Shown piece after piece: positions 17,020-25,241 of a stretch of 64,000 nt of DNA; position 1 is the first letter of the stretch, and each line of letters begins with the position of its first letter. The position numbers and the translations under genes are program-made. The DNA is from Bifidobacterium catenulatum PV20-2. Its GTDB lineage: Bacteria > Actinomycetota > Actinomycetes > Actinomycetales > Bifidobacteriaceae. The notes under the pieces are model-generated. The model saw only the letters and a program-made list of their open reading frames with translations, was not told the origin of the DNA and made no database searches. The stretch is taken from assembly GCF_000800455.1 (NCBI RefSeq), contig NZ_CP007456.1, positions 620,001 through 684,000 of the forward strand, in the 5' to 3' direction.

Positions 17020-18216
17020 ATGCGACGATTGGTCGTTAAAATCCTGAAAAACGAGACCATTCTCGTAGTTGCTTCCATACTTGCTCTTATTTCATGCTTT
17101 ATCGTGCCTCCTGACAAGGAGTACGGCGGATATATTCATGCGAGCACCATTTCGCAGCTGATCTGCCTGATGCTGGTGGTGTGCGGCTTCCAGCGCATCG
17201 GCGTGTTCCGTATCATTGGCTCACGATTGCTGCATCATGTGAGCACCGCACGCGGATTGGTGATCACGCTGATTTCGCTCACGTATTTTTCCGGCATGCT
17301 GATTACCAATGATGTGGCGTTGGTTACGTTCATTCCGTTCGCGATCGCGGTGCTTACCATGGCCCATATGGAGGAGCATGCGGTGCTGGTCGGCACGTTG
17401 ATGACCGTCGGCGCGAACGTGGGCAGTATGTTGACGCCGATCGGCAATGCGCACAACCTGTATTTGAAAGCGTTGACGGGCATGCCGTCCGCTGAAATGA
17501 TCGGCATTATGGCACCGTATTCCGTTGCCGCGGCGGTATTGCTGGTGATCATCGTCTGTGTGGCGTTCGGCAAGAAACCTGTTTCCGAATTTTCCTCTAT
17601 CGACGGCAGCGGCATCGAACAGAATGTGCTCGCTCCGAATTCCGACCAGCCGCAGCCGGATGAGATTCGTGTGACCGGCTATGGCGCCGGCTATGGAGGT
17701 TGGCGAACAATCGTATATTGCGCATTGTTCATCGTGTGTTTGCTGGCTGTGAGCGATTTCATTCCACTATGGGCCATGTGCGTGATCGTGGTGGTGGCGT
17801 TCCTGTTCTGCGATCGCCGCGTGTTCCGCAATATCGACTGGGGATTGCCACTGACCTTCTGCATGTTCTTCATTTTCATCGGCAATATGAAACGAGTGCC
17901 GGAATTTTACCAGCTGGCCGAAGCTCTGGTGGGACAGCATCCGCTTGAAGTCGCCGTGGTGTCGAGTCAGTTCATTTCCAACGTGCCGACCACGTTGCTA
18001 CTGTCGGGCTTCTGCGATCAATGGCGTGCTCTGATCATCGGCACCAACCTTGGTGGCATGGGCACGCTGATCGCATCCATGGCGTCGCTGATCGGCTACA
18101 AGAACGTGACGCGCAAGTATCCTGACAGGAAGGGACGCTATCTGGCTGTTTACTCGGCGGTGAACGTGCTGTTCCTCATTGTGCTGGTCGGTTTGAGCTG
18201 GATTATCGAACCGTGA
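17020..18216 (+). CDS. SLC13/ArsB-type anion or carboxylate transporter
   Basis: 398-aa membrane protein with about ten hydrophobic spans. The two family clusters LISLTYFSGMLITNDVALVTFIPF and GANVGSMLTPIGNAHNLYLK place it in the ion-transporter superfamily (citrate, arsenite, dicarboxylate type; YbiR-like). GGAGG lies 6 nt before the ATG. The repeated upstream palindromes suggest it is inducible. The exact substrate is not readable. Confidence 0.78.
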   Translation: MRRLVVKILKNETILVVASILALISCFIVPPDKEYGGYIHASTISQLICLMLVVCGFQRIGVFRIIGSRLLHHVSTARGLVITLISLTYFSGMLITNDVALVTFIPFAIAVLTMAHMEEHAVLVGTLMTVGANVGSMLTPIGNAHNLYLKALTGMPSAEMIGIMAPYSVAAAVLLVIIVCVAFGKKPVSEFSSIDGSGIEQNVLAPNSDQPQPDEIRVTGYGAGYGGWRTIVYCALFIVCLLAVSDFIPLWAMCVIVVVAFLFCDRRVFRNIDWGLPLTFCMFFIFIGNMKRVPEFYQLAEALVGQHPLEVAVVSSQFISNVPTTLLLSGFCDQWRALIIGTNLGGMGTLIASMASLIGYKNVTRKYPDRKGRYLAVYSAVNVLFLIVLVGLSWIIEP

Positions 18217-18323
18217 TCTTTCGCTTCCCTGATCTTGCGGGCTGTCGGCTCGTTTCAAGGTCGGGGAGTCGTAGGTTTTCATGGTTTTGCCTCGGTATGA
18301 TGGCCTTATTCCGCGCGTTCAAG

Positions 18324-18352
18324 TTGGCAAGAACGCGCGAACTGACTATACT
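18324..18352 (+). promoter_or_regulatory. Promoter of tRNA-Arg
   Basis: TTGGCA at 18324-18329 and TATACT at 18347-18352 with a 17-bp spacer, 11 bp before the mature tRNA 5' end. Confidence 0.82.
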
Positions 18353-18363
18353 GAATCAGGTTT

Positions 18364-18440
18364 GGCCCTGTAGCTCAGCTGGATAGAGCATGTGACTTCT
18401 AATCTCAAGGTCGGGAGTTCGAGTCTCCCCGGGGTCACCA
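18364..18440 (+). tRNA. tRNA-Arg (anticodon TCT)
   Basis: Complete cloverleaf: acceptor GGCCCTG/CGGGGTC, D-arm GCTC...GAGC, anticodon loop CTTCTAA (TCT, reading AGA/AGG), T-arm GGGAG-TTCGAGT-CTCCC, discriminator A and encoded CCA. The anticodon stem has one T-T mismatch. A promoter precedes it and a terminator follows. Confidence 0.95.
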
Positions 18441-18442
18441 CC

Positions 18443-18472
18443 AAGCCCTTACGTCAGCAGGCGTAAGGGCTT
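18443..18472 (+). terminator. tRNA-Arg terminator
   Basis: Perfect 11-bp arms AAGCCCTTACG (18443-18453) and 18462-18472 with an 8-nt loop, running into TTTCG directly after the tRNA. Confidence 0.82.
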
Positions 18473-18527
18473 TCGCATATCGATAGGCGGCTGCTGCTTC
18501 GGCGGTAGCTCGGCAGCGGGAGGACCC

Positions 18528-20543
18528 ATGAAACGAATCGTCACCGGCATTCTGGCGCATGTTGACGCCGGCAAAACCACGCTGTCGGAAGCGTTGCTGT
18601 ATGCCACGGGCAACGTACGCAAACTCGGCCGTGTCGACCATGGCGACGCGTTTCTCGACACCAACACGATGGAACGGCAGCGAGGCATCACCATCTTCAC
18701 CGAACCGGCGATCATCACCACGCCGAACCTCACCCTCACCTTGCTTGACACTCCGGGGCACGTCGATTTTTCGGCGGAAATGGAACGAACCCTCGCCGTG
18801 CTCGACTATGCGATTTTGGTCATTTCCGGTGCCGATGGCATCCAAGGGCATACCGAAACGTTATGGCGATTGCTGAAACGTTACAACGTGCCCACATTCA
18901 TCTTCATCAATAAAATGGACGCTCCCGCAGCTGACAAAACGAAACTGCTCAATCAGCTGAAGAAGCGCCTTTCCGACGGCTGCATCGATTTCACCGGAGC
19001 GCATGATGGCAATGCGGCGCTTGCCGATGTTATGGAAGATATCGCCATGCAAAGCGAAGCCGCCATGGAATCGTATTTGGAAAGCGGAACTATCCCGGAT
19101 GAAACCATTCGTAAGATGATCGCTGATCGTGACTTGTTCCCGTGTTTCTTCGGATCCGCGCTGAAAATGGACGGTATTGACGAGTTCATCGCAGGATTTG
19201 AGCGGTATGTGCGCGAACCGGAGTATGACAGCGAATTCGGCGCGCATATATATAAGGTATCGCACGATGCGCAAGGCAATCGCCTGACATGGCTCAAGGT
19301 AACGGGTGGTGAATTCAAGGCGAAGACGATGCTTTCCGGCACTGCGCGGGTTGGCACCGACCTTGGCGAGTCGAAAATCGACGACGATGGCATGTGGCAT
19401 GAGAAGGCCGATCAGGTGCGCGTGTATTCCGGCGCGAAATTCACTACGGTCGATTCGGTTGTTGCTGGCACCGTGTGTGCCGTTACGGGCTTGACGCGAA
19501 CGTTTCCCGGTGCTGGGCTTGGAAAAGAGTCTGACGGCGTGAATCCAGTGCTTCAGCCGGTGCTTACGTACACGTTGCTGCCGGGGAAGTGTGATATTCA
19601 CGCTTGCTTGGTTGCGTTGCGCGAGCTTGAGGATGAGGATCCGTTGCTGCATGTGGTGTGGCAGTCGCATCTTGAGGAAGTTCATCTGCAATTGATGGGT
19701 GCGGTGCAGTTGGAGGTCATCCAGCAGATGATGCACGACCGGTTCGGCTTGGACGTGTCATTCGGCCCGGGCGGCATCTTATATAAGGAGACGATCGCAC
19801 ATCCGGTTGAGGGTGTGGGCCATTTTGAACCGTTGCGCCATTATGCGGAAACGCATGTGCTTCTCGAGCCATTGCCTATCGGCAGCGGCATGAGGTTCGC
19901 GAGCGTGTGCAGCGCGGATGTGCTCGACCGCAACTGGCAGAGGCTGATTCTGCAGCATTGCCAGGAACGTGAGCATTTGGGTGTGCTTACCGGCTCTCCA
20001 ATTACCGATATGAAGATCACATTGCTGATTGGCCGTGCGCATTTGAAGCATACGGAAGGGGGCGATTTCCGTCAGTCCACGTATCGTGCGATTCGGCAAG
20101 GCTTGATGGACGCGAAGGAACGCGGCGACTGCCGTCTGCTGGAGCCGTGGTATGGCTTCCGTTTGGAGGTTCCGCAAGATATGGTCGGCCATGCGATGGC
20201 CGACATACAGCGTATGAGCGGCTCGTTCGACACGCCTTCCGGCGATGGTGAATATATGGTGCTTGAAGGTGAGGCGCCGGTCGCCCAAATGCGAGATTAT
20301 GCGATGGATGTGAACGCCTACACGCACGGGCGTGGGCATTTGAGTTGCGTGTTCGCAGGGTACAGGCCATGCCACAACGCCGACGAGGTGATTGAGCAGT
20401 CCGCATACGATCCGGAATCCGACTTGGAGAACACACCGGATTCGGTATTCTGCGCGCATGGAGCCGGCTACCCAGTCAAATGGTACAAGGTTCCCGAATT
20501 CATGCATCTCGACTACGCTTGGCATGGCACGGGGAAGCAGTGA
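18528..20543 (+). CDS. TetM/EF-G-like translational GTPase
   Basis: 671-aa ribosome-associated GTPase of the tetracycline-resistance ribosomal protection group. G1 AHVDAGKTT at residues 10-18, G2 RQRGITIF, G3 DTPGH, G4 NKMD. EF-G-like domains follow (TLLPGKCDIH..., LMGAVQLEVIQQMM, RLLEPWYGFRLEVP). It differs widely from the mobile Tet(W)/Tet(M) proteins and ends in its own tail (GYPVKWYKVPEFMHLDY), and no mobile element flanks it, so a resident factor is favoured over an acquired resistance gene; whether it protects from tetracycline is open. GGGAGG precedes the ATG. Confidence 0.82.
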   Translation: MKRIVTGILAHVDAGKTTLSEALLYATGNVRKLGRVDHGDAFLDTNTMERQRGITIFTEPAIITTPNLTLTLLDTPGHVDFSAEMERTLAVLDYAILVISGADGIQGHTETLWRLLKRYNVPTFIFINKMDAPAADKTKLLNQLKKRLSDGCIDFTGAHDGNAALADVMEDIAMQSEAAMESYLESGTIPDETIRKMIADRDLFPCFFGSALKMDGIDEFIAGFERYVREPEYDSEFGAHIYKVSHDAQGNRLTWLKVTGGEFKAKTMLSGTARVGTDLGESKIDDDGMWHEKADQVRVYSGAKFTTVDSVVAGTVCAVTGLTRTFPGAGLGKESDGVNPVLQPVLTYTLLPGKCDIHACLVALRELEDEDPLLHVVWQSHLEEVHLQLMGAVQLEVIQQMMHDRFGLDVSFGPGGILYKETIAHPVEGVGHFEPLRHYAETHVLLEPLPIGSGMRFASVCSADVLDRNWQRLILQHCQEREHLGVLTGSPITDMKITLLIGRAHLKHTEGGDFRQSTYRAIRQGLMDAKERGDCRLLEPWYGFRLEVPQDMVGHAMADIQRMSGSFDTPSGDGEYMVLEGEAPVAQMRDYAMDVNAYTHGRGHLSCVFAGYRPCHNADEVIEQSAYDPESDLENTPDSVFCAHGAGYPVKWYKVPEFMHLDYAWHGTGKQ

Positions 20544-20577
20544 CTGTTCGGGAAAGACCGGATAACGGATAAACGAA

Positions 20578-20602
20578 GAGCCCCACCAATCCGGTGGGGC
20601 TC
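20578..20602. terminator. Hairpin terminator between GTPase gene and tRNA-Gly
   Basis: GAGCCCCACC (20578-20587) pairs perfectly with GGTGGGGCTC (20593-20602), 5-nt loop. It sits between converging transcripts and could end both; the T-run is weak. Confidence 0.75.
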
Positions 20603-20607
20603 TCTGA

Positions 20608-20683
20608 TGGAGCGGACAACGGGACTCGAACCCGCGGTCTCAACCTTGGCAAGGTTGCGCTTTACCAACTAAGCTATGTCCGC
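20608..20683 (-). tRNA. tRNA-Gly (anticodon GCC)
   Basis: On the minus strand the sequence begins GCGGACA, has the anticodon loop TTGCCAA (GCC), the T-arm GCGGG-TTCGAGT-CCCGT and ends TGTCCGC-T-CCA. Acceptor arms pair fully; CCA is encoded. Last of a three-tRNA cluster. Confidence 0.95.
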
Positions 20684-20716
20684 AAAGAACTTCCGCCGTG
20701 AGAAGCGGAAATTCAG

Positions 20717-20789
20717 TGGGTGATATAGGAATCGAACCTATGACCCCTTCCGTGTGAAGGAAGTGCGCTAGCCGCTGCGCCAATCACCC
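20717..20789 (-). tRNA. tRNA-Val (anticodon CAC)
   Basis: Minus strand begins GGGTGAT, has anticodon stem CTTCC/GGAAG with loop TTCACAC (CAC), T-arm ATAGG-TTCGATT-CCTAT, and ends ATCACCC-A. CCA is not encoded. Confidence 0.94.
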
Positions 20790-20834
20790 GTGGGATAATT
20801 CTGCCGGTTTCCCAGCTTCGTTACCCGCTTCGCG

Positions 20835-20906
20835 TGGGCGATACAAGATTCGAACTTGTGACCCCTTCCGTGTCAGGGAAGTGCGCTACCTCTGCGCCAA
20901 CCGCCC
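20835..20906 (-). tRNA. tRNA-Val (anticodon GAC)
   Basis: Minus strand begins GGGCGGT, anticodon stem CTTCC/GGAAG with loop CTGACAC (GAC), T-arm ACAAG-TTCGAAT-CTTGT, ends ATCGCCC-A. CCA is not encoded. First gene of the cluster and near-identical in its middle part to tRNA-Val(CAC), indicating duplication and anticodon divergence. Confidence 0.94.
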
Positions 20907-20918
20907 GAAGCGAGTGCT

Positions 20919-20947
20919 AACTTACGTGGATTCTCGGCGGAATGCAA
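20919..20947 (-). promoter_or_regulatory. Promoter of the Val-Val-Gly tRNA cluster
   Basis: On the minus strand TTGCAT (20942-20947) and TAAGTT (20919-20924) are 17 bp apart and lie 12 bp before the tRNA-Val(GAC) 5' end. Confidence 0.6.
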
Positions 20948-20991
20948 ATCATCGGCGTGTCGCGATGGTGTTGCGAGGGGGCAACACGCTG

Positions 20992-21606
20992 TCAATTAGC
21001 GATCGAAACCACTGGAATTTCCATGGTTTTCGCGTCTGGATCGGACTCAACGAATGATTCTTCAGAAGGGGATTGCGTCAACGTCAAGCGCATCTGATGC
21101 CATGCCACATTGCCGTGCGTCGAAGCGGACATGCCTTCGTCCACGAATCCCAGACGGGCGTAAAATCCAACAAGACGTTCCTTGCATGTCAGCACAATGC
21201 CTTTGCGCCCGGCAATCGTCGAATCAAGAATCACACGACGCAGCAGATAGCTAGCGCAACCGCGATGCTGGTAGACGGGAGCCACGTCCACGCCGAAAAT
21301 CATCTGCCAAGCGCCATGCTCGTCGTGCAGGGAAACATCCTCATACATGACGTCAGCCAAATCCTTTTCATTGGTCGTCATGCCGTTGACGAAACCAACC
21401 AGCGTGCCATCTTCCACGGAAGCGGGGAAGCAGGTATCGTCGTCATCGTCAGTGTTGATCAAGAGCCAGAAATGATTCGGATACGTGGCGACGCGTGCGG
21501 CCAGGCTCTCGTTCGTTGCGGCCTCCGCAGGTGGGAAGCAGGCAGCCTCCACAGCCTCAATCGCGTCCAAATCCTCCATCGTTGCATGTCGAATGAGCAT
21601 GTGCAT
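20992..21606 (-). CDS. GNAT-family N-acetyltransferase
   Basis: 204 aa. The start MHMLIRHATMEDLDAIEAVE is typical for the family; the acetyl-CoA site is VDVAPVYQHRGCASYLLRRV (about residues 105-124), followed by GIVLTCKERLVGFYARLGFVDEG. The frame is open upstream to 22224, but that part is antisense to the ABC permease. Divergent from the amino-acid ABC operon across 267 bp that hold TTCACA/TGTGAA half-sites and a TATAT-containing stretch near 21720. Substrate unknown. Confidence 0.85.
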   Translation of the reverse strand: MHMLIRHATMEDLDAIEAVEAACFPPAEAATNESLAARVATYPNHFWLLINTDDDDDTCFPASVEDGTLVGFVNGMTTNEKDLADVMYEDVSLHDEHGAWQMIFGVDVAPVYQHRGCASYLLRRVILDSTIAGRKGIVLTCKERLVGFYARLGFVDEGMSASTHGNVAWHQMRLTLTQSPSEESFVESDPDAKTMEIPVVSIAN

Positions 21607-21873
21607 ACTTTCTCGCAAGGTATACCCAATCTTCACATTTTGGTATGGGCGAACAGAGGAAACGCCAGCGTGCGATACTGTGAAAGGATCGCCGGAAGCA
21701 TTTTCGGAAGCTGATAAACGCCTATATGAAAAACCGATAACGACGTGGCCTGTTCCGCGATTGTCGTGCGGTACGATGGGGCGCGTCCACGGCGAAAGCC
21801 TGAAACGGTCTGAAAAGGTTCCGGGGGATCCGTAGAGCATTCGAAAACCTGAAGAGAAAGATGGGAGGCGCGT

Positions 21874-22530
21874 GTGTTCGACTGGACATTCGTGACGCAT
21901 TACGCGCCGTTCTTCGTCAACGGCTCGGTGATGACGCTGTTCATTTCCCTGTTCGGCATCGTGCTTTCGACCGCGGTTGGACTTATTTGCGCAGGCATTG
22001 AAATTGCACGCATTCCCGTACTCAAGCAGATTGTGCGCGTCTACATCGAACTCAGCCGTAACACGCCGTTGCTGGTGCAACTGTATTTCCTGTATTTCGG
22101 CTTGCCGAAGCTTGGCATCGTATGGTCCGCGGAACAATGCGCGATCGTGGGACTTGGCTTTCTTGGTGGCTCCTACATGGCCGAAGCGATGCGCGGCGGC
22201 CTCGAAACCATTCCGAACGTGCAACGTGAATCCGCGTACGTGCTGGGTCTAAGCCAATGGCAGACCTTGAGCCGCGTGGTCATTCCGCAGGCCATCAGTA
22301 CGTCCATTCCGGGCGTTGTGGCCAACGTGATCTTCCTGATCAAGGAATCATCCGTCGTGTCGGCCATCGCGCTTGCCGACGTGATGTACATGGCCAAGGA
22401 TCTGATCGGCATGTACTACAGCACGTACGAGTCGCTGCTGATGCTGGTCGTCGCATACTTGGTGATTCTGCTGCCGATCTCATTGTTCGGCACTTGGCTG
22501 GAACGGAGGTTCGACTATGAGCGGCGCTGA
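21874..22530 (+). CDS. Polar amino acid ABC transporter permease
   Basis: 218-aa HisM/GlnP-type membrane subunit. Hydrophobic spans start at residue 15; ELSRNTPLLVQLYFLYFGLP is the hallmark of the polar amino-acid branch and RESAYVLGLSQWQTLSRVVIPQA is the EAA loop. Start is a GTG with GGGAGG 5 nt upstream. It overlaps the next permease by 14 bp. First gene of a permease-permease-ATPase-binding protein operon. Confidence 0.9.
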   Translation: MFDWTFVTHYAPFFVNGSVMTLFISLFGIVLSTAVGLICAGIEIARIPVLKQIVRVYIELSRNTPLLVQLYFLYFGLPKLGIVWSAEQCAIVGLGFLGGSYMAEAMRGGLETIPNVQRESAYVLGLSQWQTLSRVVIPQAISTSIPGVVANVIFLIKESSVVSAIALADVMYMAKDLIGMYYSTYESLLMLVVAYLVILLPISLFGTWLERRFDYERR

Positions 22531-23191
22531 GATTCTGCTCGAGCCGGGCGTGTTCCCGCGCCTGCTGCAGGGCCTGTGGGTTACGGTGTGGATCGCCGGT
22601 GTTTCGGTGGGGCTTTCCGTTCCGGTGGGATTGGTTGTCGGTTGGTTGATGACGATGAAGAATCCCGTCATTCGCGTGTTGACCAGGATTTATTTGGATT
22701 TCATTCGCATCATGCCGCAATTGGCGTTGCTGTTCATCGCGTTCTACGGTTTCGCCCGTGCGTGGAATTGGAATTTGGATGCGACTGGCGCATGCGTGTT
22801 CGTGTTCGTGCTGTGGGGTGGCGCGGAATTGGGCGATTTGGTGCGTGGCGCGCTTGAGTCGATTCCGAAAGCCCAGTATGAGTCCGCGTATGTGCTTGGG
22901 CTGAGTGGCTGGCAGACGTTCGTTAAAGTGATTCTGCCGCAGGCGTTGCGTAGGCTTCTGCCGGCTTCGGTGAATCTGGCGACACGAATCGTGAAAACGA
23001 CATCGCTGGCCGTGCTTCTCGGCGTGGTCGAGGTCATCAAAGTGGGCCAGCAGATCATCGACGCGAACCGTTTCCAATATCCGACCGGAACCCTGTGGAT
23101 CTACGGGGTGATTTTCTTCATGTACTTCATCGTGTGCTGGCCGCTGTCCATCGTGGCCCGCCGATTGGAAAAGAGGTGGTCGCATGACTGA
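22517..23191 (+). CDS. Polar amino acid ABC transporter permease (second subunit)
   Basis: 224 aa. FIRIMPQLALLFIAFYGF replaces the usual RGTPLLVQ stretch, and YESAYVLGLSGWQTFVKVILPQA is the EAA loop. GGAGG lies 7 nt before the ATG inside the upstream gene, and the gene overlaps the ATPase by 8 bp. The two permeases probably form a heterodimer. Confidence 0.9.
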   Translation: MSGAEILLEPGVFPRLLQGLWVTVWIAGVSVGLSVPVGLVVGWLMTMKNPVIRVLTRIYLDFIRIMPQLALLFIAFYGFARAWNWNLDATGACVFVFVLWGGAELGDLVRGALESIPKAQYESAYVLGLSGWQTFVKVILPQALRRLLPASVNLATRIVKTTSLAVLLGVVEVIKVGQQIIDANRFQYPTGTLWIYGVIFFMYFIVCWPLSIVARRLEKRWSHD

Positions 23192-24020
23192 CACAGTGGG
23201 CAAGCAGGATCAGGCAGGCCAGGCAAGTCTTGAGATTGCGCATTTGGTCAAGCAGTACGCCAATGCCGACAAGCCGGTGCTGAACGATATTTCCTTTGAC
23301 GTGCCGCATGGCAAGGTGTTTGTGATCGTTGGACCTTCCGGTTCCGGCAAATCGACGTTGTTGCGCACCATCGCAGGCCTTGAGCCGATTCAGGGCGGCA
23401 CCATTTCGCTCAACGGCGAAGTGATCGAAACAGGCAAGCCGGGCACTGAGTCCGCTGGGCGCAGCAAGCGCAGTAGCGAACTGCGTACCCGTGTTGGCAT
23501 GGTGTTCCAAAGCTACGACCTGTTTCCCAACAAAACCGTGCTCGGCAACATCACATTGGCACCGACCCTGGTGCAGAAGCGAGATAAGGCCGAAGTCGAG
23601 CAGGAGGCGATCAAGCTTCTGGAACGCGTCGGCCTTGCCGACCGCAAGGATTCCTGGCCGCATGAGCTGTCCGGCGGCCAACGTCAACGCGTGGCCATCT
23701 GCCGTGCGCTGATCCTGCATCCGGAAGTGCTGCTCTTCGACGAAGTCACCGCCGCGCTCGACCCGGAAATGGTGCGCGAAGTGCTCGACGTGATGCTCGA
23801 GCTTGCCGATTCCGGCCAAACCATGCTCATCGTGACGCACGAAATGCAATTCGCGCGAGCCATCGCCGACCAGGTGATCCTGCTTGAAGACGGCGGCATT
23901 GTGGAACAATCCGACAATGCCGAACAATTCTTCACCAATCCGACCACCGAACGAGCCAAGCGGTTCCTGCGCACGTTTGAATTCGACCGGCATCGCCAGT
24001 CCGCCAATCAATCCGAATAA
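23184..24020 (+). CDS. Polar amino acid ABC transporter ATPase
   Basis: 278 aa, about 30 longer than many GlnQ-type ATPases because of an N-terminal extension and an insert (GKPGTESAGRSKRSSELR) before the Q-loop. Walker A GPSGSGKS, Q-loop VGMVFQSYDLFPNKT, signature LSGGQRQR, Walker B VLLFDEVTAALDPE, H-loop VTHEMQ. Confidence 0.92.
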   Translation: MTDTVGKQDQAGQASLEIAHLVKQYANADKPVLNDISFDVPHGKVFVIVGPSGSGKSTLLRTIAGLEPIQGGTISLNGEVIETGKPGTESAGRSKRSSELRTRVGMVFQSYDLFPNKTVLGNITLAPTLVQKRDKAEVEQEAIKLLERVGLADRKDSWPHELSGGQRQRVAICRALILHPEVLLFDEVTAALDPEMVREVLDVMLELADSGQTMLIVTHEMQFARAIADQVILLEDGGIVEQSDNAEQFFTNPTTERAKRFLRTFEFDRHRQSANQSE

Positions 24021-24092
24021 GCAAGACAAATGGCGAGAATCGGCGAAATCCAAGATTTTGATAGCAGTCATCTTTGCAAGAGAGGAGAAACC

Positions 24093-24998
24093 ATGACCGC
24101 ATCAATCATCAACAAAACATTCAAGAGCATCGTGGCCGCATCGGCCGCGTTGATCATGGCAGCCTCGGTGACTGCTTGCGGCCCGTCCGCGGCCACTCCG
24201 AGCGATGAGAGCTCCACTGGCAGCGATTCCAGCTCCAGCAGTAGCGCCACCGCCCGCACTCTGGACGAGATCAAGAAGTCCGGCGAACTCAAGGTTGCCG
24301 TCTTCTCCGACAAGGCCCCGTTCGGATACATCGACAAGGAAGGCAAAAACGCCGGCTACGACGTGTACTTCGCCGAGCGTCTCGGCAAGGATCTGGGAGT
24401 GAAGGTCAAGTACACTTCCGTCGACCCGGCCGCCCGCGTGGACGTGCTCACCTCCAACAAGGTGGACATCACGCTGGCCAACTTCACCGTCACCGACGAG
24501 CGTAAGGAGAAGGTCGATTTTGCCAAGCCGTACATGAAGGTGGCACTCGGCGTGGTCTCCCCGGAAAATGCCGAAATCACTGACGTGAGCCAGCTTAAGG
24601 GCAAGACGCTGATCATCGCCAAGGGCACCACCGCCGAAAGCTACTTCGAGAAGAACGAACCCGACGTCAAGCTGCAGAAGTACGACCAGTACGCCGACGC
24701 CTACAATGCGCTGCTCGACGGTCGTGGCGACGCTTTCTCCACCGACAATACCGAGGTACTGGCTTGGGCCAAGTCCAACAAGGGCTTCAAGGTCGGCATC
24801 ACCAAACTCGGCGATGAGGACACCATCGCTCCGGCTGTACAGAAGGGCAACAAGGAGCTGCTCAACTGGCTGAACGACGAAATCGTGAAGCTGGGCAAGG
24901 AGAACTTCTTCCACAAGGATTACGAAGAGACCCTGAAGCCGGTGTACGGTTCCGACGTCAATCCGGATGACATCGTGGTCGAGGGCGGCAAGCTCTGA
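24093..24998 (+). CDS. Amino acid ABC transporter substrate-binding lipoprotein
   Basis: 301-aa SBP family 3 protein. Signal peptide with lipobox VTAC (Cys about residue 29), then a Ser/Thr-rich linker and the binding domain from SGELKVAVFSDKAPFGYID. LANFTVTDERKEKVDFAKPY is the family signature. AGAGGAG precedes the ATG. Position at the head of the sulfur block makes cystine or a related amino acid a reasonable guess, but glutamate or another polar amino acid is not excluded. Confidence 0.9.
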   Translation: MTASIINKTFKSIVAASAALIMAASVTACGPSAATPSDESSTGSDSSSSSSATARTLDEIKKSGELKVAVFSDKAPFGYIDKEGKNAGYDVYFAERLGKDLGVKVKYTSVDPAARVDVLTSNKVDITLANFTVTDERKEKVDFAKPYMKVALGVVSPENAEITDVSQLKGKTLIIAKGTTAESYFEKNEPDVKLQKYDQYADAYNALLDGRGDAFSTDNTEVLAWAKSNKGFKVGITKLGDEDTIAPAVQKGNKELLNWLNDEIVKLGKENFFHKDYEETLKPVYGSDVNPDDIVVEGGKL

Positions 24999-25045
24999 CA
25001 ATCACCTGACCTGACGGCAACCTGCCGTCCGTCAATTCTGTTTCC

Positions 25046-25080
25046 AAGCCTTCCGTGGCATGTGCCGCGGGAGGCTTTTT
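25046..25080 (+). terminator. Terminator of the amino acid ABC operon
   Basis: AAGCCTTCCGTGGC pairs, with small mismatches, with GCCGCGGGAGGCTT and runs into TTTTT; it lies 48 bp after the stop. Confidence 0.85.
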
Positions 25081-25120
25081 CATATCCTGATAACCGTTCA
25101 TAAAAAAGAATTATTACGAT

Positions 25121-25149
25121 TTGCGCCTTTCATAAAAATCGCATATAGC
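25121..25149 (+). promoter_or_regulatory. Promoter with CATAA-N8-TATA motif (copy C)
   Basis: TTGCGC (25121-25126) and TATAGC (25144-25149) with a 17-bp spacer; CATAA at 25131-25135 lies exactly 13 bp before the TATA, as in copies at 30498 and 36977. It should drive the reductase-metQNI-aminotransferase genes. Confidence 0.55.
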
Positions 25150-25241
25150 CACGCCGGCATAGGAAAGGATTTTTACCGATATCTTGTGATTATCGCTTGA
25201 AAGAAGCCATACGAAAACACGCATGAGAGAGGGGACAGCGT

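Noticed and set aside
18364..18440. tRNA-Arg as integration site of a mobile element
   Set aside because: No integrase and no direct repeat of the tRNA 3' end was found downstream.
18528..20543. Acquired tetracycline-resistance gene tet(W) or tet(M)
   Set aside because: Only distant similarity is seen, the C-terminus differs and no transposase or foreign flank is present.
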